From JBKCUK01 sp046318415 (GTDB lineage: Bacteria > Pseudomonadota > Alphaproteobacteria > Caedimonadales > Caedimonadaceae): 64,000 nt of DNA. This document shows, in pieces, positions 35,324 through 43,174 of this stretch. How positions within the stretch are numbered: the first letter of the stretch is position 1; each line of letters begins with the position of its first letter. Below the pieces are notes generated by a model, which made no database searches, was not told where the DNA came from, and saw only the letters and a list, made by a program, of their open reading frames with translations. Position numbers and translations under genes: made by a program. The DNA is taken from the NCBI GenBank assembly GCA_046318415.1, contig JBKCUK010000009.1, positions 127,889 to 191,888 of the forward strand, read 5' to 3'.

Positions 35324-36391
35324 TCAAGACTTCTTCAGATTCTGCTTACAGTAGGCCGCTAGCGAGGATGTCAGAGCCTTAGAGCGCTTCAGTGGGGCCC
35401 GCATCACACGCACAGCAAAACGCGCGGTGTCAATGTCTTGCAGAAAATCCGGATATTCCTGTTGAAAATCACGACTGAGGGACAGGAATTCAGGACAATA
35501 ATGATCAAAAAGATGATCGTGATTATCCTTTGTTTTCAGCCTTTTTTCAAAGAGGGCAGCAAGACTCAACAAGCCCCGTTCAGCGACCTTGAGATTCATA
35601 ATCCTCTTCGCCAATTTCACACCGCGCAATACCCGCTCGCCATAATGGGGCGAGGCTGTTTGGGCTAACGCAAGCTCTGTAGGCTCAAAATAAATTTCCA
35701 AGGCATCCTGGGTCCACTCAAGCGCCTCCAAGCGCTCGGCAGCCTTCAGTCGCTGAGAGTGATTTCCCAAAAGCCCAAGTAACCTGAGGGCCTCGCGTTG
35801 GTTGGAGGCCAAGATGGCTTTCGCAGGTTCCTGGTCAAAGGGAGAAAGTTCACACAAGTATTCCTTGGTGATCTCGCGCGTCTGATTTTTGCGCGTTTGT
35901 TGTGTGATTTTATCCCGGCCCTTCTCGTCTCGCCAACAGGATTGAATTTGCTCTAAAAATAACGAGGACTGCGCTTGGCGATAGAGTTTGAGCCAAAGTC
36001 CATAGGCCTTCACTTGGCGAAGGTCCTGGGGGATGTGCGCCTCCATCTCTTCGATTCTGACGCAGGCGATTTCCGTCAGCAAAGACGCGTGATGCTTCAA
36101 GTGAACCATCAGTTCTGGTTCTTGATGAACGCAAGCAGCAATCGCCACGAACGTTGGCCTCAGGGCTGAGTCGACTGTTTGTTCGCCCAGGGGGTAGTCC
36201 ACCAAAAGGTTTCGCGCTGCCCCATCCAGATCCGCAGCAGAATTCTTTTTCATCAAATCGTCTTGAAGAGTACGGGCAAGGTGTTGAAGGCTCGCAGACT
36301 CTGCATCGCTTAAATCGAGCAAATCTGTACTTTGTGCCTTTGGACCAAGGGCCCATAAGCATATCCCTGCTATTATTGTAATTTTACGCAT
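35324..36391 (-). CDS. Exported helical protein, unknown function
   Basis: 355 residues from the ATG at 36391, preceded by AGGA at five bases; the open frame continues upstream to 36616 but without signal-peptide character. Signal peptide: MRKITIIAGICLWALGPKAQ. The mature protein is highly helical and charged, with many Leu and Gln residues, and has no motif I recognise. It is divergent from the exported F-box gene at 36558, with only 166 bases between the starts, so the two may share regulation. It ends 77 bases above the tRNA-Gln gene. A role alongside the F-box protein is inferred from position only. Confidence 0.78.
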   Translation of the reverse strand: MRKITIIAGICLWALGPKAQSTDLLDLSDAESASLQHLARTLQDDLMKKNSAADLDGAARNLLVDYPLGEQTVDSALRPTFVAIAACVHQEPELMVHLKHHASLLTEIACVRIEEMEAHIPQDLRQVKAYGLWLKLYRQAQSSLFLEQIQSCWRDEKGRDKITQQTRKNQTREITKEYLCELSPFDQEPAKAILASNQREALRLLGLLGNHSQRLKAAERLEALEWTQDALEIYFEPTELALAQTASPHYGERVLRGVKLAKRIMNLKVAERGLLSLAALFEKRLKTKDNHDHLFDHYCPEFLSLSRDFQQEYPDFLQDIDTARFAVRVMRAPLKRSKALTSSLAAYCKQNLKKS

Positions 36392-36557
36392 GATGTCCTG
36401 TAACGCTTGGCTAACCCCAAAACGCCTCCCAACATCTAGCAACGAATCGTCGATGTTCGTGTCGGTTAAGTATTTATATATGAAGTCTTCATGGACCGTA
36501 AGTACGTTGATGCCATGATCTATAAAAAGAGCATGACCATCACCTGAGGAGGGTTCT

Positions 36558-37262
36558 ATGCAACGGACGACACCCATCCCTGTTCTTGTTTTCTTGCTGG
36601 GATTTGGGTGGTCCATGCCGGCCTATGCAACTGCGCATGAAGAAGATGACGACCAGCAATTTTCTCTTCCGGCACTACCCGTTGAACTTCAAGCCATCAT
36701 TCTTGCTGAGAACACCCTCAGCAGCACCGACCTCGCCCAATGCCGAAGGGTCTGTCGCAGCTGGCATACCTTGGTCGATACGGAATGGCGCGCCGTGGAA
36801 TTCAGCCGGCGCCATTGGTTCACCTCATCCTTGGACCTGTATCGGGCCTACAGCCCCACCTTTGCCAGCTCTGCTTTACCCGGTTCACCCCCCAATTGGC
36901 GACGCATTATTGGGCAACGCCTGCACATTGCCGATGAGATCTTTTTGGAAGCATTTAACACAAGATATAGCCCCTCTCATAATCTGACACTAATAGCGGC
37001 TGCGGCTGACTTGGGGAATGAAAATGCTATTTTCATGCTGATTAGTGCTTATTGGCGGGGCAACTATGGGGTGACACAAGACCCCCAAAAGGCCAGGGAT
37101 CTCATTCTGCGCTACGATCAAAGGGGAAGCCCCCACGCCCAACAAATGCACCGCGATGGCCTTGAGTTGGGATTGTATGGCTTTCGATCCGCCTTCCCAA
37201 CAGCAGACCAGAAAAGAAGTAATTTATGGCAGTGGCTCTTTCTAAGCGCCAAGCGGCCTTAA
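36558..37262 (+). CDS. Exported F-box protein with Sel1-like C-terminal segment
   Basis: 234 residues, preceded by GAGGAGGG. Signal peptide: MQRTTPIPVLVFLLGFGWSM, cleavage near PAYA. The F-box at ~37-82 is the most canonical in the window: LPALPVELQAIILAE, then LAQCRRVCRSWHTLVDTEW, with the Leu-Pro, Val-Cys-(R/K)-x-W and Trp positions of eukaryotic F-boxes. Residues ~145-190 (AAADLGNENAIFMLISAYWR, then YGVTQDPQKARDL) look like one Sel1-type repeat. It is divergent from the exported helical gene and its stop overlaps the RsmB-like gene on the other strand by four bases. The most likely SCF-adaptor mimic here; experimental support is needed. Confidence 0.85.
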   Translation: MQRTTPIPVLVFLLGFGWSMPAYATAHEEDDDQQFSLPALPVELQAIILAENTLSSTDLAQCRRVCRSWHTLVDTEWRAVEFSRRHWFTSSLDLYRAYSPTFASSALPGSPPNWRRIIGQRLHIADEIFLEAFNTRYSPSHNLTLIAAAADLGNENAIFMLISAYWRGNYGVTQDPQKARDLILRYDQRGSPHAQQMHRDGLELGLYGFRSAFPTADQKRSNLWQWLFLSAKRP

Positions 37263-38518
37263 GGCTGCAAGGCGCGGAGGCGGGCAGCAAAAAAACCATC
37301 ACACCCATGAAGATGGGGCCATAAGCTAAGAAAACGGCCCGAGGAATCGGCCACCTGTGGCCACAGGCCGCCCAACTCGGCAACCGGTTCGAGAGCAAAA
37401 TGGGGGTTAGCCTGCAAGAAAGCGGCAACCACCGCTTGGTTCTCCAGCGGCAGAACCGAGCACGTCGCATAAACAAGCGCACCCCCAGGGCGCACATAAG
37501 CGCTTGCCTGCTGCAAAATCTCAAGCTGAAGCTCTGGAAAACGCTGGATCTCTTCCACACTCTGACGCCAGGGAAGATCAGGGGCACGCCGCCATGTTCC
37601 AGTTCCACTACAGGGGGCATCCACCAGAACAATGTCCATACTGGCGCGCTGGGCCATCAGCTGGGTCGAGGGTAGCTGCACGCAGCGCACCCCTTGAAGA
37701 CCGGCCCGCTTGAGACGCGCCGGCAGCGCCCTAAGGCGTGCGCTTGAGATATCACAAGCGACAATCTTACCCTGCCCCTGTTGCAGCGCACCAAGGGCCA
37801 AGGCTTTCCCCCCCGCCCCCGCACAGTAATCGAGAACTTGATGCCCTGGTTGGGGATCGGCCAGAAGGGCGATCAACTGTGAACCCTCATCCTGAATCTC
37901 GATCCATCCCTTTTGGAATACAGGATGATCATCTAGGCGCGTGGGACGAAACAAGCGCACCCCAATGGGACTGTAGGGTGTTGCTGTGGCTTCAATCCCG
38001 TCTTGATGCAGCAGGCGCAGCACCTGATCTCTGCTTGCCAGAAGCGTGTTCACCCGTAAATCCATGGGCGCCCTTTGGGACATGCCCAATAACACGGGCT
38101 CTGCATCCAGGCCCAGTTGCTGATCAAAAAAAACGCGCATTTCCCGAGGAACATTGGCATAAACCTGCTCGGCCCAGCAGGGATCCTGGGCACGCTGCAC
38201 CAGAGCGCGTTCAGACGCAGACAGTGGATTGGGGGTATGGTTCGCTCCCGTCCAATCCTCCAAAAGCCCAGGCGCCTGGCGGGCAAGATGGCAGATCACC
38301 ATTTGGCGGGGGGAGACAGGGGTTGCAAGGATCGCCGTCGATAAAGCACGCCCACGCACGACAGCAAAACAGAGCTCATGCACAGCGCGGCGATCCTTTG
38401 ATCCCGCGTAGCGGCGCGAGCGAAAATAATCCTGAATCAGGTGGTCGAGGGGCCGTTTTTGCTCCTCAAAAAGGGATAAAATGTCAAGAACAGCTTGGTG
38501 GTGGGCAGCAGGTCTCAC
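37259..38518 (-). CDS. RsmB/NOP-family RNA (cytosine-5) methyltransferase
   Basis: 419 residues. An N-terminal NusB-like domain is followed by the methyltransferase core: SAM-binding motif VLDYCAGAGGKALALG, VACDISSARLRAL, DAPCSGTG with a catalytic-type Cys, and YATCSVLPLEN with the second, usually catalytic, Cys. These are the diagnostic motifs for rRNA m5C methyltransferases of the RsmB/RsmF kind. The product is either RsmB or a related alphaproteobacterial family member, so no symbol is given. Its start overlaps the end of rlmE by four bases (ATGA), giving a translationally coupled rRNA-methylation pair. Confidence 0.92.
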   Translation of the reverse strand: MRPAAHHQAVLDILSLFEEQKRPLDHLIQDYFRSRRYAGSKDRRAVHELCFAVVRGRALSTAILATPVSPRQMVICHLARQAPGLLEDWTGANHTPNPLSASERALVQRAQDPCWAEQVYANVPREMRVFFDQQLGLDAEPVLLGMSQRAPMDLRVNTLLASRDQVLRLLHQDGIEATATPYSPIGVRLFRPTRLDDHPVFQKGWIEIQDEGSQLIALLADPQPGHQVLDYCAGAGGKALALGALQQGQGKIVACDISSARLRALPARLKRAGLQGVRCVQLPSTQLMAQRASMDIVLVDAPCSGTGTWRRAPDLPWRQSVEEIQRFPELQLEILQQASAYVRPGGALVYATCSVLPLENQAVVAAFLQANPHFALEPVAELGGLWPQVADSSGRFLSLWPHLHGCDGFFAARLRALQP

Positions 38519-39204
38519 AGCTTAAACCCAGTGGCCACCACGTACATTTCAGGAGACCCCTTACGACTTGCAGCAGGCTTGATATGGCGAACTTTATCGA
38601 AATGGGATTTTAGGCGCTTCAAAAGCTCACCATCGGTGCCACCTTGAAAAACCTTCGCGATGAAAGCACCACCAGGGCGCAGCACCTTCTCCGCAAAAAG
38701 GTAAGCGGTCTCAGCCAAGGCAATGGTGCGCAAATGATCTGCCACCGAGCTGCCTGTTGTATTGGCGGCCATATCACTGACCACCACATCCGCAGGGCCT
38801 GCAAGAAGACCGCGAACTGCCTCTTGCATCGCTGGATCCATGAAATCTCCTTCTAAGAAAGCAACGCCAGGCATCGGATCAATGGGCAGCAAATCAATTC
38901 CCACCACCTGGGCACGGCCCTGATCCAGGGCGACCAAATCCACAATCACTTGGGTCCAACCGCCTGGGGCAGCCCCCAAGTCCACGACCCGCTGACCTTT
39001 TTTAAAGACACCCACTTTGTCATTGATCTGCAACAGCTTGAATGCGGCACGGGAACGATAGCCCATGGCTTTCGCTTGATGCACATAGGGATCATTCAGT
39101 TGCCGCTGCAGCCACAATTGCGACGAAACTTTGCGACCCCGCGCTGTCTTCAATCGTACCGACAACGGACGCACACTGGGAGGTTTTTTAAAAGTTTTGG
39201 TCAT
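38515..39204 (-). CDS. rlmE: 23S rRNA (uridine-2'-O)-methyltransferase RlmE
   Basis: 229 residues. It methylates U2552 of 23S rRNA in the intact 50S subunit. The RrmJ/FtsJ motifs are visible: YRSRAAFKLLQINDKVGVFKKG with the K of the K-D-K-E tetrad, VVDLGAAPGGWTQVIVD (SAM binding), DVVVSDMAANTTG and FIAKVFQGG. The ~30-residue N-terminal extension is basic and not typical of E. coli RrmJ but common in alphaproteobacteria. It lies four bases after the Ppx/GppA gene, the usual alphaproteobacterial order, and overlaps the RsmB-like gene. Confidence 0.94.
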   Translation of the reverse strand: MTKTFKKPPSVRPLSVRLKTARGRKVSSQLWLQRQLNDPYVHQAKAMGYRSRAAFKLLQINDKVGVFKKGQRVVDLGAAPGGWTQVIVDLVALDQGRAQVVGIDLLPIDPMPGVAFLEGDFMDPAMQEAVRGLLAGPADVVVSDMAANTTGSSVADHLRTIALAETAYLFAEKVLRPGGAFIAKVFQGGTDGELLKRLKSHFDKVRHIKPAASRKGSPEMYVVATGFKL

Positions 39205-39207
39205 TTT

Positions 39208-40188
39208 TTAGGCCGCAGGGGTTTGCGGTTGCTGCCCATTGGCCTGAGCAATCATGGCAGCAATCACGCCATCGCGCACGCCGCGATCACCAACTTTTAA
39301 ATATTCTGCAGGCCAGACGGTAATAAGCCCCTCCAGAATGGCACAACCCGCTAAAACTAAGTCGGTTCGGTCGCCACCGATACACGGATGGAAAGCCCGC
39401 TCTTCGGGACTCATCATTTGCACTTGCTTGATGACATTCTCAAGGCTTTGTGTGGTAATGACTGCGCCGTCAATGGCCTCGCGGTCATAGCGCCGCAACC
39501 CAAGATGAATGGCCACCAAAGTTGATACGGTGCCAGAAGTCGCAACCAATTGCACCTCACCGCTGGATATAGCTTCATCTAATCTATGACGCTCATTAAA
39601 CAGGCTCAGCGCTTCTTCAACTTGATGAACCGCGTCACGGTACTGGGTCGCACAATTTAAGTTTCGACTTTCGGACAATGTGACGACGCCATAAGGAATC
39701 GAGGTCCAATCCACCATGGCGATGGCTTTGTTCGCATCCCGGTTTGCGTAAATAACCTCGGTACTGGCACCGCCAATATCAAACACCAGCGCGCGGCGCG
39801 CTTCCACTGCATTTAAAAGGCTATGGCAACCCAAAAGCGAATAACGCGCCTCATCCTCGCGGGAAATCAGCTCAACCTTCAGCCCGGTTTCGTGCTCAAG
39901 GCGCTCCAAAAACCAAGCACCATTTGAAGCAGCTCGGCATGCTTCCGTCGCAACGGCCTGAAGCAGAACATTCGGGTACGCCTTCGCGCGTTTGATGCAC
40001 ACCCGCACGGCATCGATGGCGCGCACCATAGCATCCTCTTTCAAGCGCCCAGTATTGACCAGGCCCTCACCCAGGCGAATGACGCGCGCAAAAGCATCAA
40101 CCGGCGTGATTTCACCGTTTTCATAGCGCACAACCATCAGACGACAGGTGTTACTGCCAAGATCAATGGACGCATAGTATTGACGCAT
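39208..40188 (-). CDS. Ppx/GppA family exopolyphosphatase or pppGpp phosphohydrolase
   Basis: 326 residues from the ATG at 40188, which follows AGGGG; an upstream ATG at 40206 is less likely. The ASKHA-fold signatures are IDLGSNTCRLMVV (phosphate loop), VFDIGGASTEVIY and FHPCIGGDRTDLVLAGC. Only the two-lobed catalytic part is present, without the C-terminal HD-like domain of E. coli Ppx, which is usual for alphaproteobacteria. The activity (polyphosphate or pppGpp) cannot be decided from the sequence. Its pairing with rlmE is conserved. Confidence 0.92.
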   Translation of the reverse strand: MRQYYASIDLGSNTCRLMVVRYENGEITPVDAFARVIRLGEGLVNTGRLKEDAMVRAIDAVRVCIKRAKAYPNVLLQAVATEACRAASNGAWFLERLEHETGLKVELISREDEARYSLLGCHSLLNAVEARRALVFDIGGASTEVIYANRDANKAIAMVDWTSIPYGVVTLSESRNLNCATQYRDAVHQVEEALSLFNERHRLDEAISSGEVQLVATSGTVSTLVAIHLGLRRYDREAIDGAVITTQSLENVIKQVQMMSPEERAFHPCIGGDRTDLVLAGCAILEGLITVWPAEYLKVGDRGVRDGVIAAMIAQANGQQPQTPAA

Positions 40189-40550
40189 TTGCCCCTGAAT
40201 ACACATGGGCCTTAAACAGCCGCACCCGACGCGCAGACTATTAAGGACTTTGATTTTTCAACCATAACAAACCTAATTTATGGCCTTAACTCTTAGCACA
40301 AATCGCTCACCGTACGCAATGCTTTTACAGTCTGTCAATTTTAAAATTTGTGCGCGATTTCCCCTGGCCCTCATGGCGCGACTCATGTCACATGCTTAGA
40401 CTTCTGGGAATTATTAAAGCGAATTCAACTAGAGAAATCGGGGGGTGGCATCCTAAATTAATAAAGAAAAGGGTTGGCAATAAAAAGTCAACCAAAAACA
40501 ATTAGATAACGAAAAAAATTGCCCAAAAAACAAAATAAAAAGATTTTCTA
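40189..40550. other. AT-rich intergenic region
   Basis: Upstream of the minus-strand Ppx/GppA gene and the plus-strand ferritin-like gene. It contains several A- and T-rich stretches, but no reading frame with a ribosome binding site, no repeat and no RNA gene that I can identify. It probably carries both divergent promoters; the plus-strand one is listed separately. Confidence 0.5.
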
Positions 40551-40579
40551 TTGTAATCGGAATTAACCGTTATTAATTT
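40551..40579 (+). promoter_or_regulatory. Candidate promoter of the ferritin-like gene
   Basis: TTGTAA and TAATTT are separated by exactly 17 bases, with the -10 box just before the perfect palindrome at 40581-40601 and about 45 bases from the gene start. Confidence 0.5.
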
Positions 40580-40580
40580 T

Positions 40581-40601
40581 ACGGTATGTAAAGCATACCG
40601 T
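40581..40601. promoter_or_regulatory. Perfect palindrome at the ferritin-like promoter
   Basis: ACGGTATG-TAAAG-CATACCGT gives eight perfect pairs. It lies two bases after the -10 box and would cover the transcription start, the classic place for a repressor operator; it could also be a 5' stem-loop. Confidence 0.5.
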
Positions 40602-40623
40602 TCATCATCAGATGGAGGCAAAC

Positions 40624-41073
40624 GTGATCACAAAAGTCGGTATGCAAGGAAATTTTTTGGATGCTTTAACGGATTTAATAGAACTTGAGTATGATGCAGT
40701 GGAAGCTTATCAAACCGCTATAAACAGACTACGCAATGATCACATCAAACAGCAGTTTGAGGACTTTTTGCGTGATCATCAGCGCCATATTCAAGAGGGC
40801 TCTGACTACCTCAATCGTCAGGGTCGCGAAGCCCCACGCTCAGCCAGCGCAAAAAGCATTATCACCCAAGGTAAAGTCGTTATCGCCGATATTATGGGCG
40901 ACACGGCTATTCTTCGCGCAATGCGCAGCAACGAACTCGACACCAACACAGCCTATGAACGCATGGTCCAAATGGCGCCCCAAGACTGCAGCGAGATGCT
41001 GCGACGCGCCTATGAGGATGAACGGCGTCATTTGAATTGGATCGAGACGCAACTCCAGGACGAAGCCGCCTAA
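40624..41073 (+). CDS. Ferritin-like protein (DUF2383 type)
   Basis: 149 residues from a GTG at 40624, which has GGAGG six bases upstream; the ATG at 40612 would start inside that site. All-helical, four-helix-bundle pattern: LTDLIELEYDAVEAYQTAIN near the N-terminus, DFLRDHQRHIQEG with the helix-2 Glu/His pair, and the C-terminal ERRHLNWIETQL. The spacing of Glu and ExxH residues is that of the DUF2383 ferritin-like fold that binds a di-iron centre, so an iron or oxidative-stress role is likely but not proved. Its stop overlaps the next small ORF as TAATG. Confidence 0.82.
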   Translation: MITKVGMQGNFLDALTDLIELEYDAVEAYQTAINRLRNDHIKQQFEDFLRDHQRHIQEGSDYLNRQGREAPRSASAKSIITQGKVVIADIMGDTAILRAMRSNELDTNTAYERMVQMAPQDCSEMLRRAYEDERRHLNWIETQLQDEAA

Positions 41074-41267
41074 TGCGTATTCTTCGTCGAACCTTTACCC
41101 ACTTCTCCTATTTGGACGCGAAAATCGCGACCAACCAATTGCCCTGCGGCGCGAAAGCGCTGCTGGTCAAGAAGGCCGCTGACGTGTGCTACTATCAGCA
41201 GTACACAACAACGGACCCAATCCATTGCGATTATTCTAGTAAAGAACTCATCGCTTTCCCTAGATAA
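41073..41267 (+). CDS. Possible small coupled protein (64 residues)
   Basis: The ATG overlaps the stop of the ferritin-like gene (TAATG) and the frame runs to a TAA at 41265, exactly at the edge of the terminator that follows. The protein is basic at the N-terminus (MRILRRTFTHFSYLDAK) and contains four Cys residues. There is no homology I know and no separate ribosome binding site. It may be a translated coupled ORF or only the 3' leader of the transcript. Confidence 0.35.
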   Translation: MRILRRTFTHFSYLDAKIATNQLPCGAKALLVKKAADVCYYQQYTTTDPIHCDYSSKELIAFPR

Positions 41268-41330
41268 AGTCCTGGGCGCTCCTCTATCCGCAAGATGGGA
41301 GAGGTGTGCCCCATGGGCTTTATTTTTTAT
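41266..41330 (+). terminator. Terminator of the ferritin-like unit
   Basis: AAAGTCCTGGGC pairs with GCCCCATGGGCTTT, enclosing the inner stem CCTCTATCC/GATGGGAGAGG around a GCAA loop. The outer stem is followed by ATTTTTTATT. Confidence 0.65.
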
Positions 41331-41374
41331 TATTTAAATCTTTTAAACATTGTTAACTGAAAAGGAACTGACTC

Positions 41375-42109
41375 ATGACAAATGTGGCAGATATTAGGCA
41401 TAATTTAAATGATAGTGTCGACAAGCTCGACGCTTTTGTCGGGCAAAAACTCCGTTACTTCCGCAATAAAGTGGGATGGACGCTGACTGATCTTGGCGAA
41501 CGCGTTGGCGTGTCTCACCAGCAAATCCATAAATATGAACTTGGCATCACCAAAATTTCTGCTTCGATGCTTTTCAAGCTGGCTGCGGTTTTTGGTACGA
41601 CGCCAAACACCTTCTTTGAAGGCTTTGATGTGGACAGAACACATGAAGAAATGGACGACAAAGGGCCCCACCTTACCCAAAGAAAACCAGTCCGTAACAT
41701 CCTGCTTATCGAAGATAACGCGGCTGATGAATTCCTGATTCGCAATGTCCTAACGGATCTGAATCTTGGCTTAAGCGTTTTTTGTGTTCACGAAGGCATG
41801 GAAGCCTTGCGCCTGCTCCGCGATAAGGTGAATGTGGCCAATTTTCCAAGGCCTGACTTGATTTTACTTGATCTTAATCTTCCCAATATGGGCGGACTTT
41901 CCGTGCTGAAATCCATCAAACAAGATCGGGAAATTCAAGAAATTCCTGTTCTGGTGTTAACCAGCAGCTTGAATCGCATGGATGTGACCAATGCGTATCG
42001 CAATCACGCAAGCGGATTTATCAGCAAAGCTTTTGATTTTGAGTCCTTTAAAGGTAATTTAGAGACGGCGATCTCGTACTGGGTGAATGCCGCCGTCCTG
42101 CCAGCATAA
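41375..42109 (+). CDS. XRE-type HTH fused to a response-regulator receiver domain
   Basis: 244 residues, preceded by AAGGA at seven bases. Residues ~25-82 form an XRE helix-turn-helix (LRYFRNKVGWTLTDLGERVG, then SHQQIHKYELGITKIS). A ~20-residue acidic linker is followed by a receiver domain at ~107-240 with acidic E113-D114, phospho-acceptor D166 (LILLDLNLP), T196 and K218. In most receivers the Lys is followed by Pro, but here the sequence is SKAF, as in some Rcp1-like families. DNA binding and phosphorylation in one protein with the receiver at the C-terminus is unusual for bacterial regulators, most of which place the receiver first. The gene stands alone; its kinase is not in the window. 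Confidence 0.87.
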   Translation: MTNVADIRHNLNDSVDKLDAFVGQKLRYFRNKVGWTLTDLGERVGVSHQQIHKYELGITKISASMLFKLAAVFGTTPNTFFEGFDVDRTHEEMDDKGPHLTQRKPVRNILLIEDNAADEFLIRNVLTDLNLGLSVFCVHEGMEALRLLRDKVNVANFPRPDLILLDLNLPNMGGLSVLKSIKQDREIQEIPVLVLTSSLNRMDVTNAYRNHASGFISKAFDFESFKGNLETAISYWVNAAVLPA

Positions 42110-42129
42110 AAAACAAGGAGGGATACAAA

Positions 42130-42183
42130 ATGGACGCGGTGATTAGAACGATTCTGTGCGAACGCATCCGTGGTTTTCACTAA
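42130..42183 (+). CDS. Possible 17-codon mini-ORF with perfect Shine-Dalgarno site
   Basis: AAGGAGGG lies seven bases before the ATG, and the frame MDAVIRTILCERIRGFH ends in TAATAA. The site is the best ribosome-binding site in this 700-base spacer. It could be a leader peptide or a small protein; the sequence alone cannot decide. Confidence 0.35.
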   Translation: MDAVIRTILCERIRGFH

Positions 42184-42242
42184 TAATCGCGCCCGATTTA
42201 GGGCTACCATGTTTCGCTTTTCAAAAGCAAAACAAGGAAGGA

Positions 42243-42401
42243 ATGTTCGTCCATAGCGGCGCATATTCTTTGAAAACACATGGAATAAGATGCCTTTCCG
42301 ATCAGGCGGCCTCGCTCAGGTGGGCCCCTAGGATCTCTCAAATAAGGCCTGTGCAGGCTTATCATGGCATCGCATCAAGGCTATTATCCTCTGTTTATTA
42401 A
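42243..42401 (+). CDS. Possible small protein (52 residues)
   Basis: The ATG at 42243 has AAGGAAGG directly upstream and the frame runs 52 codons (MFVHSGAYSLKTHGIRCLSD...). It follows a short palindrome (GCTTTTCAAAAGC, about 42216-42228). No similarity is known to me. Low confidence because codon use and context do not stand out. Confidence 0.28.
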   Translation: MFVHSGAYSLKTHGIRCLSDQAASLRWAPRISQIRPVQAYHGIASRLLSSVY

Positions 42402-42447
42402 TAACCTTTTGAATGCCATCAAATTATTCGGCAAGACTGGAAAGCCC

Positions 42448-42468
42448 TGCCCGGCGGTCATCCGGGCA
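42448..42468 (+). terminator. GC-rich hairpin in the small-ORF spacer
   Basis: TGCCCGG and CCGGGCA form seven perfect pairs with a seven-base loop. It is followed by CGTCATGGGGTC without a U tract, so it may be a processing or partial termination site. Confidence 0.42.
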
Positions 42469-42508
42469 CGTCATGGGGTCTTCTTAATGAAGACACGGAT
42501 CACCTTAT

Positions 42509-42667
42509 ATGAATAGCGTAATTAACGCTGTCCTTATGCTGTCTTTATTCAGCCTTTACTCTCATCACAGGGCACATCAGGGCATTACAACTTCCCTAAC
42601 GCCCTCGCACGAAAACATGCCTCAAGCCGAGATACAGCAGGTTTTAATAAAATTTATTTTAAATTAA
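42509..42667 (+). CDS. Possible small exported peptide (52 residues)
   Basis: ATG at 42509 opens a 52-codon frame with a hydrophobic N-terminus (MNSVINAVLMLSLFSLYSHH), which resembles a short signal peptide, then a polar tail ending in VLIKFILN. No good ribosome-binding site is visible. It is reported because the hydrophobic start is typical of small exported proteins; it may be chance. Confidence 0.25.
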   Translation: MNSVINAVLMLSLFSLYSHHRAHQGITTSLTPSHENMPQAEIQQVLIKFILN

Positions 42668-42772
42668 TCCTTAAACTATGATTTGGCACGTATTCATCCC
42701 ATCCTGGGTTTGGTAGGGAAAAATACCTTACTTCAAATAAAGTCTAACTATAGTTTTTACAGAGAGGGAAAA

Positions 42773-43015
42773 ATGATTTACTTGGGACGCATAAACCCTT
42801 TTCGTGGGCTTCAGGATGTTTGTAAAAATTTAATTAAAAACAAATTTTTTCATAAATATTCTCACCTAGGACAAGGAAAGATCTTCACTACCTTGCCCCA
42901 CGAACGAAAAAAGAATGCACGAAAATGGGTCAGAGTTTTGAAAACGGCATGCTTTGAGCGCAATGAGTCATGGGAAGATTTTGACTGGGATTATCGAGAT
43001 TATTATCGATTCTAA
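42773..43015 (+). CDS. Hypothetical small protein (80 residues)
   Basis: From the ATG at 42773, with GAGAGGG five bases upstream; the frame is open 30 codons further to a TTG. The protein is basic and aromatic (MIYLGRINPFRGLQ, later HERKKNARKWVRVLK, and an acidic-aromatic end WEDFDWDYRDYYRF). No membrane helix or known motif. It precedes the exported 129-residue protein by about 160 bases. Function unknown. Confidence 0.45.
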   Translation: MIYLGRINPFRGLQDVCKNLIKNKFFHKYSHLGQGKIFTTLPHERKKNARKWVRVLKTACFERNESWEDFDWDYRDYYRF

Positions 43016-43174
43016 AGTTGTGCATTAAACACGATCACAAAAAAATAAAATATAGATAAAAAAAGAACAGAGGCAAATAAAAATTAATTAAATCAGTCTT
43101 ACCTCGCTAACAGATCGTGGTTAATGCATAAAAGCGTTTTTTCAATCCACAACGGTAAAACAAGGAGAGGTAAG

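Noticed and set aside
37738..38613. 291-codon open frame on the plus strand inside the RsmB-like and rlmE genes
   Set aside because: It runs antisense to two well-identified genes and its protein is Pro/Arg/Gly-rich as expected of a GC-rich shadow frame; no ribosome binding site.
40612..40623. ATG at 40612 as the start of the ferritin-like gene
   Set aside because: That ATG is embedded in the GGAGG site that fits the GTG at 40624.
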